A stretch of 64,000 bases of DNA from Ruegeria_C sp041537925 (GCF_041537925.1 NZ_JBGOSH010000001.1:62001-126000); one strand, 5' to 3'. Shown: positions 1 to 8,607, counted from the stretch's first letter. The notes: generated by a model from the sequence alone, not told the origin. Numbers and translations are program-made.

Positions 1-356
1 GCCACCTTGAGAAAAAGCGGGTCTGCATCTTTGCCGCGGGTACCGGCAACCCATATTTCACCACCGACACCGCCGCCGCGCTGCGCGCCAGCGAGATGGC
101 CTGCGAGGCGATCTTCATGGGCAAGCAGGTAGACGGCATCTATGACAGCGATCCCAAGACCAACTCCGATGCCAAGCGCTATGACCGGATCACCTACAAC
201 GAAGTGCTGACCAAGAACCTCAAGGTGATGGACGCTTCGGCGATCGCGCTGACGCGGGACAATAACATGCCGCTTATCGTGTTTTCGCTGGACGAGCCGG
301 GCGGGTTCCGGGGCATTCTGGCCGGCGAGGGCACCTATACCACGGTGATGGGCTGA
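1..356 (+). CDS. pyrH: UMP kinase, 3' end (partial)
   Basis: C-terminal part of uridylate kinase, which phosphorylates UMP to UDP in the cytoplasm. The frame is open from the window edge. It carries the nucleotide-binding stretch AAGTGNPYFTTDTAA and the family ending with VDGIYDSDP and GTYTTVMG. The 5' end lies outside the window. In many bacteria frr follows pyrH directly; here frr is about 38.8 kb downstream and the next genes are an unrelated convergent operon. Confidence 0.95.
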   Translation, partial: HLEKKRVCIFAAGTGNPYFTTDTAAALRASEMACEAIFMGKQVDGIYDSDPKTNSDAKRYDRITYNEVLTKNLKVMDASAIALTRDNNMPLIVFSLDEPGGFRGILAGEGTYTTVMG

Positions 357-573
357 GGCGCCTCGCAAAGGGCCTGAACTATCCAGCATCTCCCAACACG
401 TTGAAATCTTTGATTTCAGGCGGGGTTGGGTGACCCAGGTAACGCGCGAAATGCAATAATGGTGGCCTTTCGCAAAGTGTATAGGTCTCTTGGATCCTGA
501 ACGCGGTACTGCGCCAGCCGGTCGACGGGCGCGTTCCTGTTCATCCGGAGGAAACCCAGTCGGGAAACCGTGC

Positions 574-612
574 CCGGCCGGACCGGGGGCAGTGCCCCGG
601 TCCCGGGTCTTT
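574..612 (+). terminator. GC-rich hairpin with T-run between convergent genes
   Basis: A 9-bp perfect stem, GGACCGGGG (580-588) with CCCCGGTCC (595-603), is followed on the plus strand by CGGGTCTTTTC. It sits immediately beyond the stop codon of the converging ocd operon and about 220 bp after pyrH. The T-run suits a plus-strand terminator; on the minus strand the stem has no T-run, so it may only act as a 3' stabilising stem there. Confidence 0.5.
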
Positions 613-1665
613 TCATGCGCTGCCCGGCGCGGCGCGTTGCAGCATGCCGAACAGATCGCGCGGATCGTCGGGATCAGCGAGCAGGTCAAGCGCGTGGTAG
701 AGGCCCGTCGCCTCCAACTGATCGCGCACATAGCGCAGCGCCGAGAAATCCTCGATCGCGAAACCGACGCTGTCAAAGAGCGTGATCTGGCGCTCTGACG
801 TGCGGCCCGCAGCCGCGCCGGTGATGACCTGCCAGAGCTCGGTGACCGGATAATCGTCGTCGAGTTGCTGGATCTCGCCCTCGATCCGCGTTTGTGGCGG
901 GTATTCCACGAAAATGTCAGAGCGCTGCAGGATGCCTGCGGCCAGCTCGGTCTTGCCGGGGCAGTCACCGCCGATGGCGTTGATGTGCACGCCGCTGCCA
1001 ACCATATTGTCGCTCAGGATCGTGGCGTTTTGCTTGTCTGCGGTACAGGTGGTCAGGATCTGCGCGCCCTCGATGGCCTCTTCGGGTGTCTTGCAGATCA
1101 CCACCTTGATATCCTGCGCCGCAAGGTTTGCCGCGCATTTCTCGGTCGCAGCCAGGTCGATGTCATAGAGCCGGACCGATTTCAGCCCGCAGATCGCCTT
1201 CATCGCCAGGGTCTGAAACTCGGACTGCGCCCCGTTGCCAATCATCGCCATCGTGTCCGCGTCTTTCGGGGCCAGGTGTTTTGCAACCATGGCCGAGGTG
1301 GCGGCAGTGCGCAGGGCGGTGAGCATGGTCATCTCGCTCAAGAGCATCGGATAGCCCGTTTCGACATTTGCCAGCAGGCCGAAGGCAGTAACCGTCTGCA
1401 GCCCTTCCTTGGTGTTCTTGGGGTGTCCGTTGACGTATTTGAACCCGTACATTTCCCCATCGGAGGTGGGCATCAGTTCGATCACACCAACCTCGGAATG
1501 GCTGGCGACGCGGGGGGTCTTGTCGAACAGCTCCCAGCGGCGAAAATCATCTTCGATGTATTCGGCGATGCCGGTCATCATTGCTTCCACCCCGATATGG
1601 TGGATGAGCTGCATCATGTGATCGACGGAGACAAACGGCACAAGTGCCTTGTCGGAGGGTTTCAT
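613..1665 (-). CDS. ocd: Ornithine cyclodeaminase
   Basis: 350 residues, normal for the ornithine cyclodeaminase / mu-crystallin family. The NAD-binding Rossmann signature MIGNGAQSEF is at 141-150, and GGDCPGKTE near 232-240 contains the aspartate (about 234) that is catalytic in bacterial OCD. YGFKYVNGHPKN (about 73-84) is a substrate-pocket segment. The enzyme converts L-ornithine to L-proline plus ammonia. It is the last gene of the rocF-ctlX-ocd operon and overlaps ctlX by 4 bp, so ornithine made by the two upstream enzymes is drained to proline. Confidence 0.93.
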   Translation of the reverse strand: MKPSDKALVPFVSVDHMMQLIHHIGVEAMMTGIAEYIEDDFRRWELFDKTPRVASHSEVGVIELMPTSDGEMYGFKYVNGHPKNTKEGLQTVTAFGLLANVETGYPMLLSEMTMLTALRTAATSAMVAKHLAPKDADTMAMIGNGAQSEFQTLAMKAICGLKSVRLYDIDLAATEKCAANLAAQDIKVVICKTPEEAIEGAQILTTCTADKQNATILSDNMVGSGVHINAIGGDCPGKTELAAGILQRSDIFVEYPPQTRIEGEIQQLDDDYPVTELWQVITGAAAGRTSERQITLFDSVGFAIEDFSALRYVRDQLEATGLYHALDLLADPDDPRDLFGMLQRAAPGSA

Positions 1666-2591
1666 GCGGCGGTCCTTTCGGGGCGGCGGGTCAGGTGGAT
1701 ACCGGCAAGCATGCAGCGCACCGATCCTCCCGCGGTTTCAAGAGTGGGAATGGTGAGTGGCAGTGGTTTCGCCGAGCGCTCGATGACGGCCAATTGATCG
1801 GGACGCAGCGCCTCAAAAGCGCGCGCCGACAAGGCCAGCAGACGCTCGGAGCCAGTCAGCTCGATAGCGTTGCCGGCGAAATTGCCAATCTGATCATGGG
1901 TCAGGTCGATCACCTGGCGCCCATTCTCTGACAACCTTTCCGCCACTGTCCGGCGGCGTTCGGGATCGGGGATCATGTCGAGGCAGATCAGCGCGTAATC
2001 GGTGCCGATGCCCATCAGAACATTGGTGTGATAGATCGCGGTGCCCTGCGCGTCGGCGGCGTCGAAACTGATTGGTTCATAGTTGAAATGCGCGCAGAAC
2101 CGTTCCAGCAGCACCGGATCGGCGCGGTTCGACCGGGCCACATAGGCGATGCGCCCGATATGATCCAGTACCATGGCGCCGGTGCCTTCGAGTGACAGAC
2201 CGTCCTGCTCCAAGCCGCTGTAGTCGATCACTTCCGAGACCCGATAGTCGCGTTTGAGCAGTTCGATCACATCCGCGCGGCGCTCGCGGCGGCGGTTCTC
2301 GGCATACATCGGGTAAAGTGCGATATGGCCGCCGGTATGGGTTGAAAACCAGTTGTTCGGGAACACGCTGTCGGGTGTGTCCAGGTCGCCGTGATCGTCA
2401 AAGACATGCACGTTCACACCGGCCTCGCGCAGCGTTCCTGCGACCCTGTCGAACTCGGCGCGGGCGCGGGCAGAGACGTCGCGCGCATCAGCCTGGCTCT
2501 GAAACGCGTTGTCGGCGCTGGTTTCGGGGTTGGGGTGAAAGGCGTGCGGCCGGATCATAACGACCGAGGAGGGGGCCTGTATGATGCTCAC
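1662..2591 (-). CDS. ctlX: Citrulline hydrolase of the CtlX / amidinotransferase family
   Basis: 309 residues of the pentein (arginine deiminase-like) fold. Visible motifs are FPNNWF at 77-82, EGTGAM at 135-140, a histidine at 188 in YHTNVLMG, and a C-terminal nucleophile cysteine at about 293 in GGSVRCM. Family members named CtlX hydrolyse citrulline to ornithine; related enzymes act on methylarginines, so the substrate is inferred. It overlaps both neighbours by 4 bp (arginase upstream, ocd downstream), which supports a role in delivering ornithine to cyclodeaminase. Confidence 0.82.
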   Translation of the reverse strand: MSIIQAPSSVVMIRPHAFHPNPETSADNAFQSQADARDVSARARAEFDRVAGTLREAGVNVHVFDDHGDLDTPDSVFPNNWFSTHTGGHIALYPMYAENRRRERRADVIELLKRDYRVSEVIDYSGLEQDGLSLEGTGAMVLDHIGRIAYVARSNRADPVLLERFCAHFNYEPISFDAADAQGTAIYHTNVLMGIGTDYALICLDMIPDPERRRTVAERLSENGRQVIDLTHDQIGNFAGNAIELTGSERLLALSARAFEALRPDQLAVIERSAKPLPLTIPTLETAGGSVRCMLAGIHLTRRPERTAA

Positions 2592-3517
2592 GAGAAACTC
2601 CGTGTCGGCCGGTCAAAGACGCGGCGGCCCAGCGCCGAGGCGGCAAGGTCCACCATCAGATGCGCGGTGCGCCCGCGCTCGTCCAGGAACGGGTTCAACT
2701 CGACCAGATCAAGCGAGGTCATCAACCCGCTGTCGCTGATCATCTCCATTACCAGATGCCCCTCGCGCATGGTGGCACCGCCCGGCACCGTAGTGCCGAC
2801 GGCGGGCGCAATCGACGGGTCCAGGAAATCCACGTCGAGTGACACATGCAGCAGACCGTTCTGACTGGCCACATGATTCAGGAACGCGGCCAGCGGGCGG
2901 ACGATGCCATGTTCGTCGATCTGGCGCATGTCGTGAAAGCGGATATCGGAATTCTGCAGCGCCTCGCGTTCCGCAGTGTCGACCGAGCGTAGGCCAATGA
3001 TGCAGATGTTTTCCTCGGGCACCTTGTTGGTGATTACCGGAAAGCCGGTGAAGCCGCCGCGTCCGGTCACATAACCCAATGGCGTACCATGCAGATTGCC
3101 GGAACCGGTGGTCTCTGGCGTGTGGAAATCGCTATGAGCATCCAGCCAGAGCACGAAAAGCGGGCGGTCGACCGAGGCCGCATGATTCGCCATCCCGGCC
3201 ACGCTGCCTAGTGCAAGCGCATGATCGCCGCCCAGAAAGATTGGCAACCCACGCTGTGCGGCCTCTTGACCGGTGCGGATCAGCCGGTTTGTCCAGCCGA
3301 TGGTCCGATTGGGCTGGTGCAGATGGGTATCGTCGGGTTCCGCCGCATGTGAGGCCGGGGTCAGGTTGCCCATATCCTCGACCGCGTGGCCCAGATCACT
3401 CAGCGCCTGTGCCAGCCCGGCAGTGCGGTAGGAATCGGGGCCCATCAGGCACCCGGTGCGCCGCTTTCCGCTATCTACGGGAGCGCCGATCAGAATACAT
3501 TTTGTGGACATCATCAT
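2588..3517 (-). CDS. rocF: Arginase
   Basis: 309 residues, typical for arginase, which hydrolyses arginine to ornithine and urea at a binuclear manganese centre. All three metal-binding signatures are present: GGDHALALGS (96-105), DAHSDFH (126-132) and SLDVDFLDP (226-234). It is the first gene of the arginine-degradation operon and is divergent from an Lrp/AsnC regulator gene across about 105 bp. The start has extra methionines (MMMS); the exact initiation codon among them is uncertain. Confidence 0.95.
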   Translation of the reverse strand: MMMSTKCILIGAPVDSGKRRTGCLMGPDSYRTAGLAQALSDLGHAVEDMGNLTPASHAAEPDDTHLHQPNRTIGWTNRLIRTGQEAAQRGLPIFLGGDHALALGSVAGMANHAASVDRPLFVLWLDAHSDFHTPETTGSGNLHGTPLGYVTGRGGFTGFPVITNKVPEENICIIGLRSVDTAEREALQNSDIRFHDMRQIDEHGIVRPLAAFLNHVASQNGLLHVSLDVDFLDPSIAPAVGTTVPGGATMREGHLVMEMISDSGLMTSLDLVELNPFLDERGRTAHLMVDLAASALGRRVFDRPTRSFS

Positions 3518-3622
3518 TCGCCTGTCATTTCAGTCTTCTTCCAAAATCTGTGCAAACTGTGTTGCAATCCAGAGGCAAAATTGGTCGATTGGGAAGTGAG
3601 TTGATCAAAATGGATATGCAAG

Positions 3623-4048
3623 ATGGACAAAACGGATGAAAGGCTGGTGTCGGCCCTGCGACGTGACGCGCGAGCGTCGCTCTCGGATCTGGCGCTGCAA
3701 CTCAGCCTGTCGCGCACCACGGTCCGCGCCCGGATCGAGCGGCTTATCCAGCGCGGTGACATTCTGGGTTTTTCGGTGGTGCTGAAAGAGGACACGGCGC
3801 AGGACCCGGTGCGCGGGCTGATGATGATCGGGATCGAGGGGCGCGGCGCGCAGCGGATCACCCGCCAGCTTCAGGGGCTGACCGAGGTGCGGGCGATCCA
3901 TTCGACCAACGGGCGCTGGGACCTGATCGTCGAACTTGGCACCGAAACGCTGGAGGAGCTGGATCGGGCACTGGCACGGATACGCAGTTTCGAAGGGGTG
4001 CAGACCAGTGAAACCAGCCTGCTGCTCTCGACCAAGAAAACGGTCTGA
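3623..4048 (+). CDS. Lrp/AsnC-family transcriptional regulator
   Basis: 141 residues with an N-terminal winged helix-turn-helix (about 10-52, with SLSDLALQLSLSRTTVRARI) and a C-terminal RAM/AsnC ligand-binding domain ending in a T-S-E-T-S-L-L-L strand. Divergent orientation from rocF-ctlX-ocd suggests that it controls this operon in response to an amino acid such as arginine or ornithine; that role is inferred from position. It converges tail to tail with the dsbB-like gene with no spacer. Confidence 0.9.
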   Translation: MDKTDERLVSALRRDARASLSDLALQLSLSRTTVRARIERLIQRGDILGFSVVLKEDTAQDPVRGLMMIGIEGRGAQRITRQLQGLTEVRAIHSTNGRWDLIVELGTETLEELDRALARIRSFEGVQTSETSLLLSTKKTV

Positions 4049-4522
4049 TCAGTTGCGTCCGACGCGGGCGGCAGAGATCCAGACGCACATTTGGAACAGC
4101 GAAAACAGCGCATTCCAGTTCGCCATGGTGAGGCCCAGAAAGAAGGGCTGCAGCGCGTCGCACATCACCAGCGGGGCCAGATCGGCACCCCCGGGCAACA
4201 GCGCGTCACCGCTCATCCCGGCCAGACCATCGCCGCTGCCGGTGCAACTGGCGGGGCCCTCCCACCACTTGCGCTCGACACCGGTGTGAAAGATTGCGAT
4301 GCCGCCGGTCGTGGCCGAGGCCGCAGCCCCCAGCAGCGGAAAGATCGGGCCAGGGATCGCCAGCGCACACAGACCTGCGACGATGGCGGCAAAATGCGGC
4401 CAGCGCTGCCACAGGCACATGGCGCAGGGCTCCCACCCGAAAAACTGCGAGATATAGGCCCCGACAAGCAGCGCGGTCGAGGTGGCAGTCGCCGTCAGCA
4501 CCAGCCTGTTTCGACGTGTCAA
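4049..4522 (-). CDS. dsbB: DsbB-family disulfide bond formation protein
   Basis: About 157 residues with four hydrophobic segments. The quinone-proximal redox pair is CAMC in WEPCAMCLWQRWPH, and a second pair is formed by the cysteines of GPASCTG and LVMCDALQ, as in DsbB, which passes electrons from DsbA to quinone in the inner membrane. The frame is open further upstream (to about 4630), but that part overlaps the preceding gene. I choose a TTG start overlapping the stop codon of the YqaA-like gene (TTGA), which is translationally coupled. The start is tentative. Confidence 0.83.
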   Translation of the reverse strand: MTRRNRLVLTATATSTALLVGAYISQFFGWEPCAMCLWQRWPHFAAIVAGLCALAIPGPIFPLLGAAASATTGGIAIFHTGVERKWWEGPASCTGSGDGLAGMSGDALLPGGADLAPLVMCDALQPFFLGLTMANWNALFSLFQMCVWISAARVGRN

Positions 4523-5097
4523 AGGTACCTCACAAGCACGAAGCCGCCAATCAGCAGAGCAATAAACAAGGTGAACATGAGACCGAGACGCTTTTCGATG
4601 AAATCGCGTATGGGCTCGCCGAATTTCCACAAAAGCCCGGCCACGATAAAGAACCGGAGACCACGCGCAAGGATCGAAGTGGCAATGAACGTGCCCAACG
4701 GCATGCCGGTCCAGCCCGACATGATGGTGATGACCTTGTAGGGGAAGGGGGTGACACCAGCGGTCAGGACGGCCCAGAAGCCGAAATCGTTGAAACGGGT
4801 GTTGAACGCGTCCATCGCCTGCGCCTTGCCCATGGCTGCCAGCACGGGTTGTCCGATGGTTTCATAGAAGAACGCCCCGATCGCATAACCCAGCAACCCA
4901 CCCAGTACCGAGGCAACCAGCGCAACTGTGGCAATCAGAAAGGCGCGCGACGGCGCGGCGAGGATCATCGGGATCATCAGCACATCGGGCGGGATCGGAA
5001 AGACCGAACTTTCCACAAACGAGACCCCGGCCAATGCCCAGAGCGCATGCGGGTGTTCGGCAAGACGCATAGTCCTGTCATAGAGATTTCTCAGCAT
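4519..5097 (-). CDS. YqaA/DedA-family (SNARE-associated) membrane protein
   Basis: 192 residues if started at the ATG giving MLRNLYDRT; a GTG 15 codons upstream is also in frame. It has a DedA-like core: the FVESSVFPIPPDV segment, a glycine-rich GGLLGYAIGAFFYE helix and FPYKVITIMSGW before the last membrane helices. DedA/YqaA proteins are inner-membrane proteins linked to lipid flipping and membrane homeostasis; the specific substrate here is unknown. It is the first gene of a two-gene unit with the DsbB homologue. Confidence 0.88.
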   Translation of the reverse strand: MLRNLYDRTMRLAEHPHALWALAGVSFVESSVFPIPPDVLMIPMILAAPSRAFLIATVALVASVLGGLLGYAIGAFFYETIGQPVLAAMGKAQAMDAFNTRFNDFGFWAVLTAGVTPFPYKVITIMSGWTGMPLGTFIATSILARGLRFFIVAGLLWKFGEPIRDFIEKRLGLMFTLFIALLIGGFVLVRYL

Positions 5098-5488
5098 CGG
5101 ATTGTTATGCTCACTGCCTCTTGGTCGGGCCCGGCAAAGCACGACAAGCGGAGCAGGTCAACCAGTGAGGCCCGATTTGCCGAGCCAGAGGTGCCGGAGT
5201 GTCCGTTGATCCTTCGTAAGTCGAGCCTGCGGGAACGCAAAGCGACATTTGGGATCTTGTAGATGCCTGAGGGGTCTTATGCGGCTCAACACACTCGCAA
5301 AACCTCGCCAATGCAGCTGGCATCATTTCGCAGGCCCGTAAGAGGTGCATTAGGTAGCCAAGGTCCAACTGATGCATTGGGACCATATAATGTTCACGCC
5401 CCGAGCTCATTCCATTCTTTTTTTCAAGCGACAATAATGCTAGGATGATCTTATTGTTTTGTTTTTTTGTTCTAGGGTTTGGGTATTG
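5098..5488. other. Intergenic region, about 390 bp
   Basis: No convincing gene on either strand. Short open frames here lack ribosome sites and family resemblance. The last 90 bp become AT-rich (poly-T, AATAAT) just before the coiled-coil gene and probably contain its promoter. A decayed gene cannot be excluded because the first 200 bp keep coding-like GC content. Confidence 0.5.
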
Positions 5489-7528
5489 ATGTCATTGCTT
5501 TTCCGTAGTGTCGCGTTGGCACCCTTTGTGGTTTTGTTTGGTTGGACGCAGCCAATAATGGCGCAGGGCTCGGGTAGCGAGGTCGCGCCGCTGGGTAGTG
5601 CAGACAGAATCGATCCGCTTTCGCACGAGGTGGCGTCGTTTCGAAGCATCATTGCAGGGCTCGAACAGGACGCCAGGATGGCAGAGAACATGCTGAGAGC
5701 GACCCGCTCGCAACTCAAGACGGCACTTGCAGAAGTCGGAAAGCTTTCAAGAAATATTGACGACCTTCTAAGCACAGAGGCGGATATCAAATCACGAGTA
5801 GAAGCAGCCCGCACGGAGCTACAGAAACTGCAGTCCGAGACAGCGGCGGTGCAGGCTGACCTGACAGAGACGCGGGACAATGCCACGCAGCAGGCTGCGG
5901 CGCAGGCCGACATCCAATCCGCGCTGTCCGAGCGGGATGCAGTTGTTGCCCAGACCGAAGACGCAAAGACGGATCTGGCTTCGCTGAACACGGAAATCGA
6001 CCGCCTGCGCCAGACCCGAAGCGATCTGGAGGCACAGATCGCCCGGTCCGAAGAGGCCCGCGTGGCGGCGGAACAGCAGGCGCAGAAGGTGGCGGCGGCG
6101 CAGGCCGACATCCAATCCGCGCTGACCGAACGGGATGCGGTGGTGGCGCAGACCGAAACCGCAAAGACGGACCTGGCCTCGCTGAGCGCCGAGATTGACC
6201 GGTTGCGCCAGACCCGAAGCGATCTGGAGGCACAGATCACCCGGTCCGAAGAGGCCCGCGTGGCAGCGGAGCAGAAAGCGCAGAAGGTGGCGGCGGCGCA
6301 GGCCGACATCCAATCCGCGCTGACCGAACGGGATGCGGTGGTGGCGCAGACCGAAACCGCAAAGACGGACCTGGCCTCGCTGAACACTGAAATCGACCGC
6401 CTGCGCCAGACCCGAAGCGATCTGGAGGCACAGATCGGTCAAGCTGAAGAGGCGCGCGTGGCAGCGGAACAGCAAGCGCAGGAGGTGGCGGCGGCGCAGG
6501 CCGACATCCAATCGGCGCTGACCGAGCGGGACGCAGTTGTTGCCCAGACCGAAGACGCAAAGACGGACCTGGCCTCGCTGAACACTGAAATCGACCGCCT
6601 GCGCCAGACCCGAAGCGATCTGGAGGCACAGATCACCCGGTCCGAAGAGGCCCGCGTGGCAGCGGAGCAGAAAGCGCAGGAGGTGGCGGCGGCGCAGGCC
6701 GACATCCAATCGGCGCTGACCGAGCGGGACGCAGTTGTTGCCCAGACCGAAGACGCAAAGACGGATCTGGCTTCGCTGAACACGGAAATCGACCGCCTGC
6801 GCCAGACCCGAAGCGATCTGGAGGCACAGATCGGCCAGGCAGAAGAGGCGCGCGTGGCAGCGGAACAGAAAGCGCAGGAGGTGGCGGCGGCGCAGGCCGA
6901 CATCCAATCCGCGCTGACCGAACGGGATGCGGTGGTGGCGCAGACCGAAACCGCAAAGACGGACCTGGCCTCGCTGAGCGCCGAGATTGACCGGTTGCGC
7001 CAGACCCGAAGCGATCTGGAAGCACAGATCGCCCAGGCCGAGGACGCGCGCGTGACGGCAGAACAACAGGCGCAGGTTGCGGCAGCGAATCGCGATGCCA
7101 TTGCGGCGCAGCAGGAGGCCAAGAAAGCTGAAATCCAGAACACCCTTGCCGACCTTGCCGCGCTAGAGGCAAACACGGCAGATCTCAGGTCTCAACTCAG
7201 TACACTAAGGACGGAACGGCAAGAGACCCAAGCAGCTTTCGATGCGTTGAAGGCCGGGTCGCAGCCCGCTCAAGCACCGGTCCAGGAGGCACCGGCCCAA
7301 ACCGCAACCAGATCGAAGCAGCGCCGGGCGGCGCCGTTGCAGTCTGAAGAAGTCAGCCGAGCGATTGCGGCAGCACCGGGTTTGGCTGGAACTCCCGCCG
7401 AAAAGCGAAGTGAGTTGCAGGAGCTATTGACGGAAGGTGTATGTACACATGACGCATTGAGTGCCGTATTCAACTCGATCAACCGTCAGACGCTCGCGTC
7501 ACTGGTCCGCGATCTTGGTCGTTGTTGA
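5489..7528 (+). CDS. Secreted tandem-repeat coiled-coil protein
   Basis: 679 residues from the ATG giving MSLLFRS; an upstream start in the same frame (5459) is less likely because MSLLF begins a normal signal peptide ending near PIMAQ. The body is almost entirely charged and alanine-rich helix predicted to form a long coiled coil. Residues of about 136-530 are six near-identical 66-residue repeats (core DIQSALTERDAVVAQ). A Q/A/P-rich linker follows, then a small globular C-terminal domain with two cysteines (EGVCTHDAL and DLGRC at the very end). No enzyme motif is seen. It lies 29 bp upstream of the TAXI-protein gene, so the two are probably co-transcribed. Function unknown; an envelope spacer or scaffold is a guess. 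Confidence 0.85.
   Translation: MSLLFRSVALAPFVVLFGWTQPIMAQGSGSEVAPLGSADRIDPLSHEVASFRSIIAGLEQDARMAENMLRATRSQLKTALAEVGKLSRNIDDLLSTEADIKSRVEAARTELQKLQSETAAVQADLTETRDNATQQAAAQADIQSALSERDAVVAQTEDAKTDLASLNTEIDRLRQTRSDLEAQIARSEEARVAAEQQAQKVAAAQADIQSALTERDAVVAQTETAKTDLASLSAEIDRLRQTRSDLEAQITRSEEARVAAEQKAQKVAAAQADIQSALTERDAVVAQTETAKTDLASLNTEIDRLRQTRSDLEAQIGQAEEARVAAEQQAQEVAAAQADIQSALTERDAVVAQTEDAKTDLASLNTEIDRLRQTRSDLEAQITRSEEARVAAEQKAQEVAAAQADIQSALTERDAVVAQTEDAKTDLASLNTEIDRLRQTRSDLEAQIGQAEEARVAAEQKAQEVAAAQADIQSALTERDAVVAQTETAKTDLASLSAEIDRLRQTRSDLEAQIAQAEDARVTAEQQAQVAAANRDAIAAQQEAKKAEIQNTLADLAALEANTADLRSQLSTLRTERQETQAAFDALKAGSQPAQAPVQEAPAQTATRSKQRRAAPLQSEEVSRAIAAAPGLAGTPAEKRSELQELLTEGVCTHDALSAVFNSINRQTLASLVRDLGRC
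5894..7078 (+). repeat. Six tandem 198-bp in-frame repeats
   Basis: Units start at 5894, 6092, 6290, 6488, 6686 and 6884; each encodes 66 residues beginning AAAQADIQSAL. The spacing of the marker GACATCCAATC is exactly 198 bp five times (5909, 6107, 6305, 6503, 6701, 6899). Units differ at a handful of bases and mix two sub-variants (TEDAKTDLASLNTE and TETAKTDLASLSAE). Such near-identity implies recent amplification or ongoing homogenisation, and copy number may vary between strains. Confidence 0.97.
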
Positions 7529-7557
7529 AAAACCGAATTTAAGGAACAGGAAGAAAG

Positions 7558-8607
7558 ATGAAGAATTTTGCAAAACGATCGCTGCAGCTTTTGGGCACTG
7601 CCTTGATCATGTGCTTTGGCCCCAACAGCATCGAAGCACAGGAATTCGAGAAAAACATTCTGACCGGCGGCCCGACCGGCACCTATATTCAGATCGGTCG
7701 CGACATCTCGAACCTGATGGCTGGTTGCGGACAGACACTGATCGTCAATGAAAGCGCCGGTTCCCTGGAAAACTTCCTGGGCGTGCGCAAGCGGCGGGCG
7801 ACGCAGTTCGGGATCGTGCAAAGCGACGTTCTTGAATATCTGAAGACTTATTCCGCGAACGACCCCGACATTGCCCGGGCGATTGCCGGTGTAAGGATCG
7901 CCTTTCCGCTTTATAACGAAGAGGTCCATATTCTGGCCTCCAAAGACCTTGGCTCGGTTGCAGACCTGAATGGCAAGCGGGTTGCCGTGGGCGTTGCCGA
8001 TAGCGGTACGTTTCTGACGGCATCGCTGTTGCTGGATTTGGTCGGTGTCAAAGCAGGGAAGACGCTGACAATCGGACCCGATGAATCGATGGCGCGTCTG
8101 AAGAATGGCGAGATCGATGCATTCTTTTATGTTGCCGGAGCGCCAGCTCGGTTGTTTGCGGACTCGGGCCTGGACGTATCGAAATTCCATCTGCTGCCGA
8201 TTGTCGATCCGGTGCTGCAGGCGGTCTACACTCCAGTGCAGATACCCGCGGGCACTTATGACTTCGTATCCGAGCCGCTTGATACCGTCGCCGTGAAAGC
8301 GGTTTTGATGACATATGATTATGACAGGGGCCGGAACAATTATCACCGGCTCAGCTGCGATGCAGTTGCGGATGTGTCGAACCTTATCCAGAACCAGTTT
8401 TCGGCGCTGCAGCAGATCGGACATCCCAAATGGGGGCAAGTTGACCTGAATGACCAGCCTCCCGGATGGGATATCGGAATTTGTGTCAGCCGGGGACTTG
8501 ACGAGAACTATGTGCCTAATTGCCGTGAGGAGCCTGGGGAATCGGTTCTCGAAAGCCCTGCAAACGCAGCCTATCGTGAACGTATCTGCGCAGCGATTGG
8601 CTGCTGA
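7558..8607 (+). CDS. TAXI-family (TRAP transporter) solute-binding protein
   Basis: 349 residues with a signal peptide ending near IEAQEF. The fold is that of TAXI periplasmic binding proteins: TGGPTGTYIQIGRDIS near the N-terminus, then GKRVAVGVADSGTFLTA and a later DAFFYVAGAPA segment. TAXI proteins normally feed a fused DctQM permease; none is encoded nearby, so this may serve a distant permease or act in sensing. It is unusually cysteine-rich for the family (for example MAGCGQ, NCREE and a C-terminal ICAAIGC), mostly in an extended C-terminus. It directly follows the coiled-coil gene. Confidence 0.85.
   Translation: MKNFAKRSLQLLGTALIMCFGPNSIEAQEFEKNILTGGPTGTYIQIGRDISNLMAGCGQTLIVNESAGSLENFLGVRKRRATQFGIVQSDVLEYLKTYSANDPDIARAIAGVRIAFPLYNEEVHILASKDLGSVADLNGKRVAVGVADSGTFLTASLLLDLVGVKAGKTLTIGPDESMARLKNGEIDAFFYVAGAPARLFADSGLDVSKFHLLPIVDPVLQAVYTPVQIPAGTYDFVSEPLDTVAVKAVLMTYDYDRGRNNYHRLSCDAVADVSNLIQNQFSALQQIGHPKWGQVDLNDQPPGWDIGICVSRGLDENYVPNCREEPGESVLESPANAAYRERICAAIGC

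Noticed and set aside
416..616. 66-residue minus-strand ORF after ocd
   Set aside because: It runs through the terminator hairpin, has atypical composition and no ribosome site; probably chance.
5111..5448. Possible transposase remnant or small gene before the coiled-coil gene
   Set aside because: Short open frames on both strands show no family motif, no terminal repeats and no ribosome site.
5894..7078. CRISPR array or multiple insertion copies
   Set aside because: Repeats are in-frame, contiguous without spacers, and encode a continuous helical protein.
5819..7176. Long open frames on the minus strand opposite the repeats
   Set aside because: They are antisense images of the repeated coding sequence; composition (Cys/Arg/Ser-rich) and lack of starts or ribosome sites argue against real genes.
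7558..8607. Complete TRAP transporter
   Set aside because: Only a TAXI binding protein is present; no DctQ/DctM-type membrane subunit gene occurs in the window.
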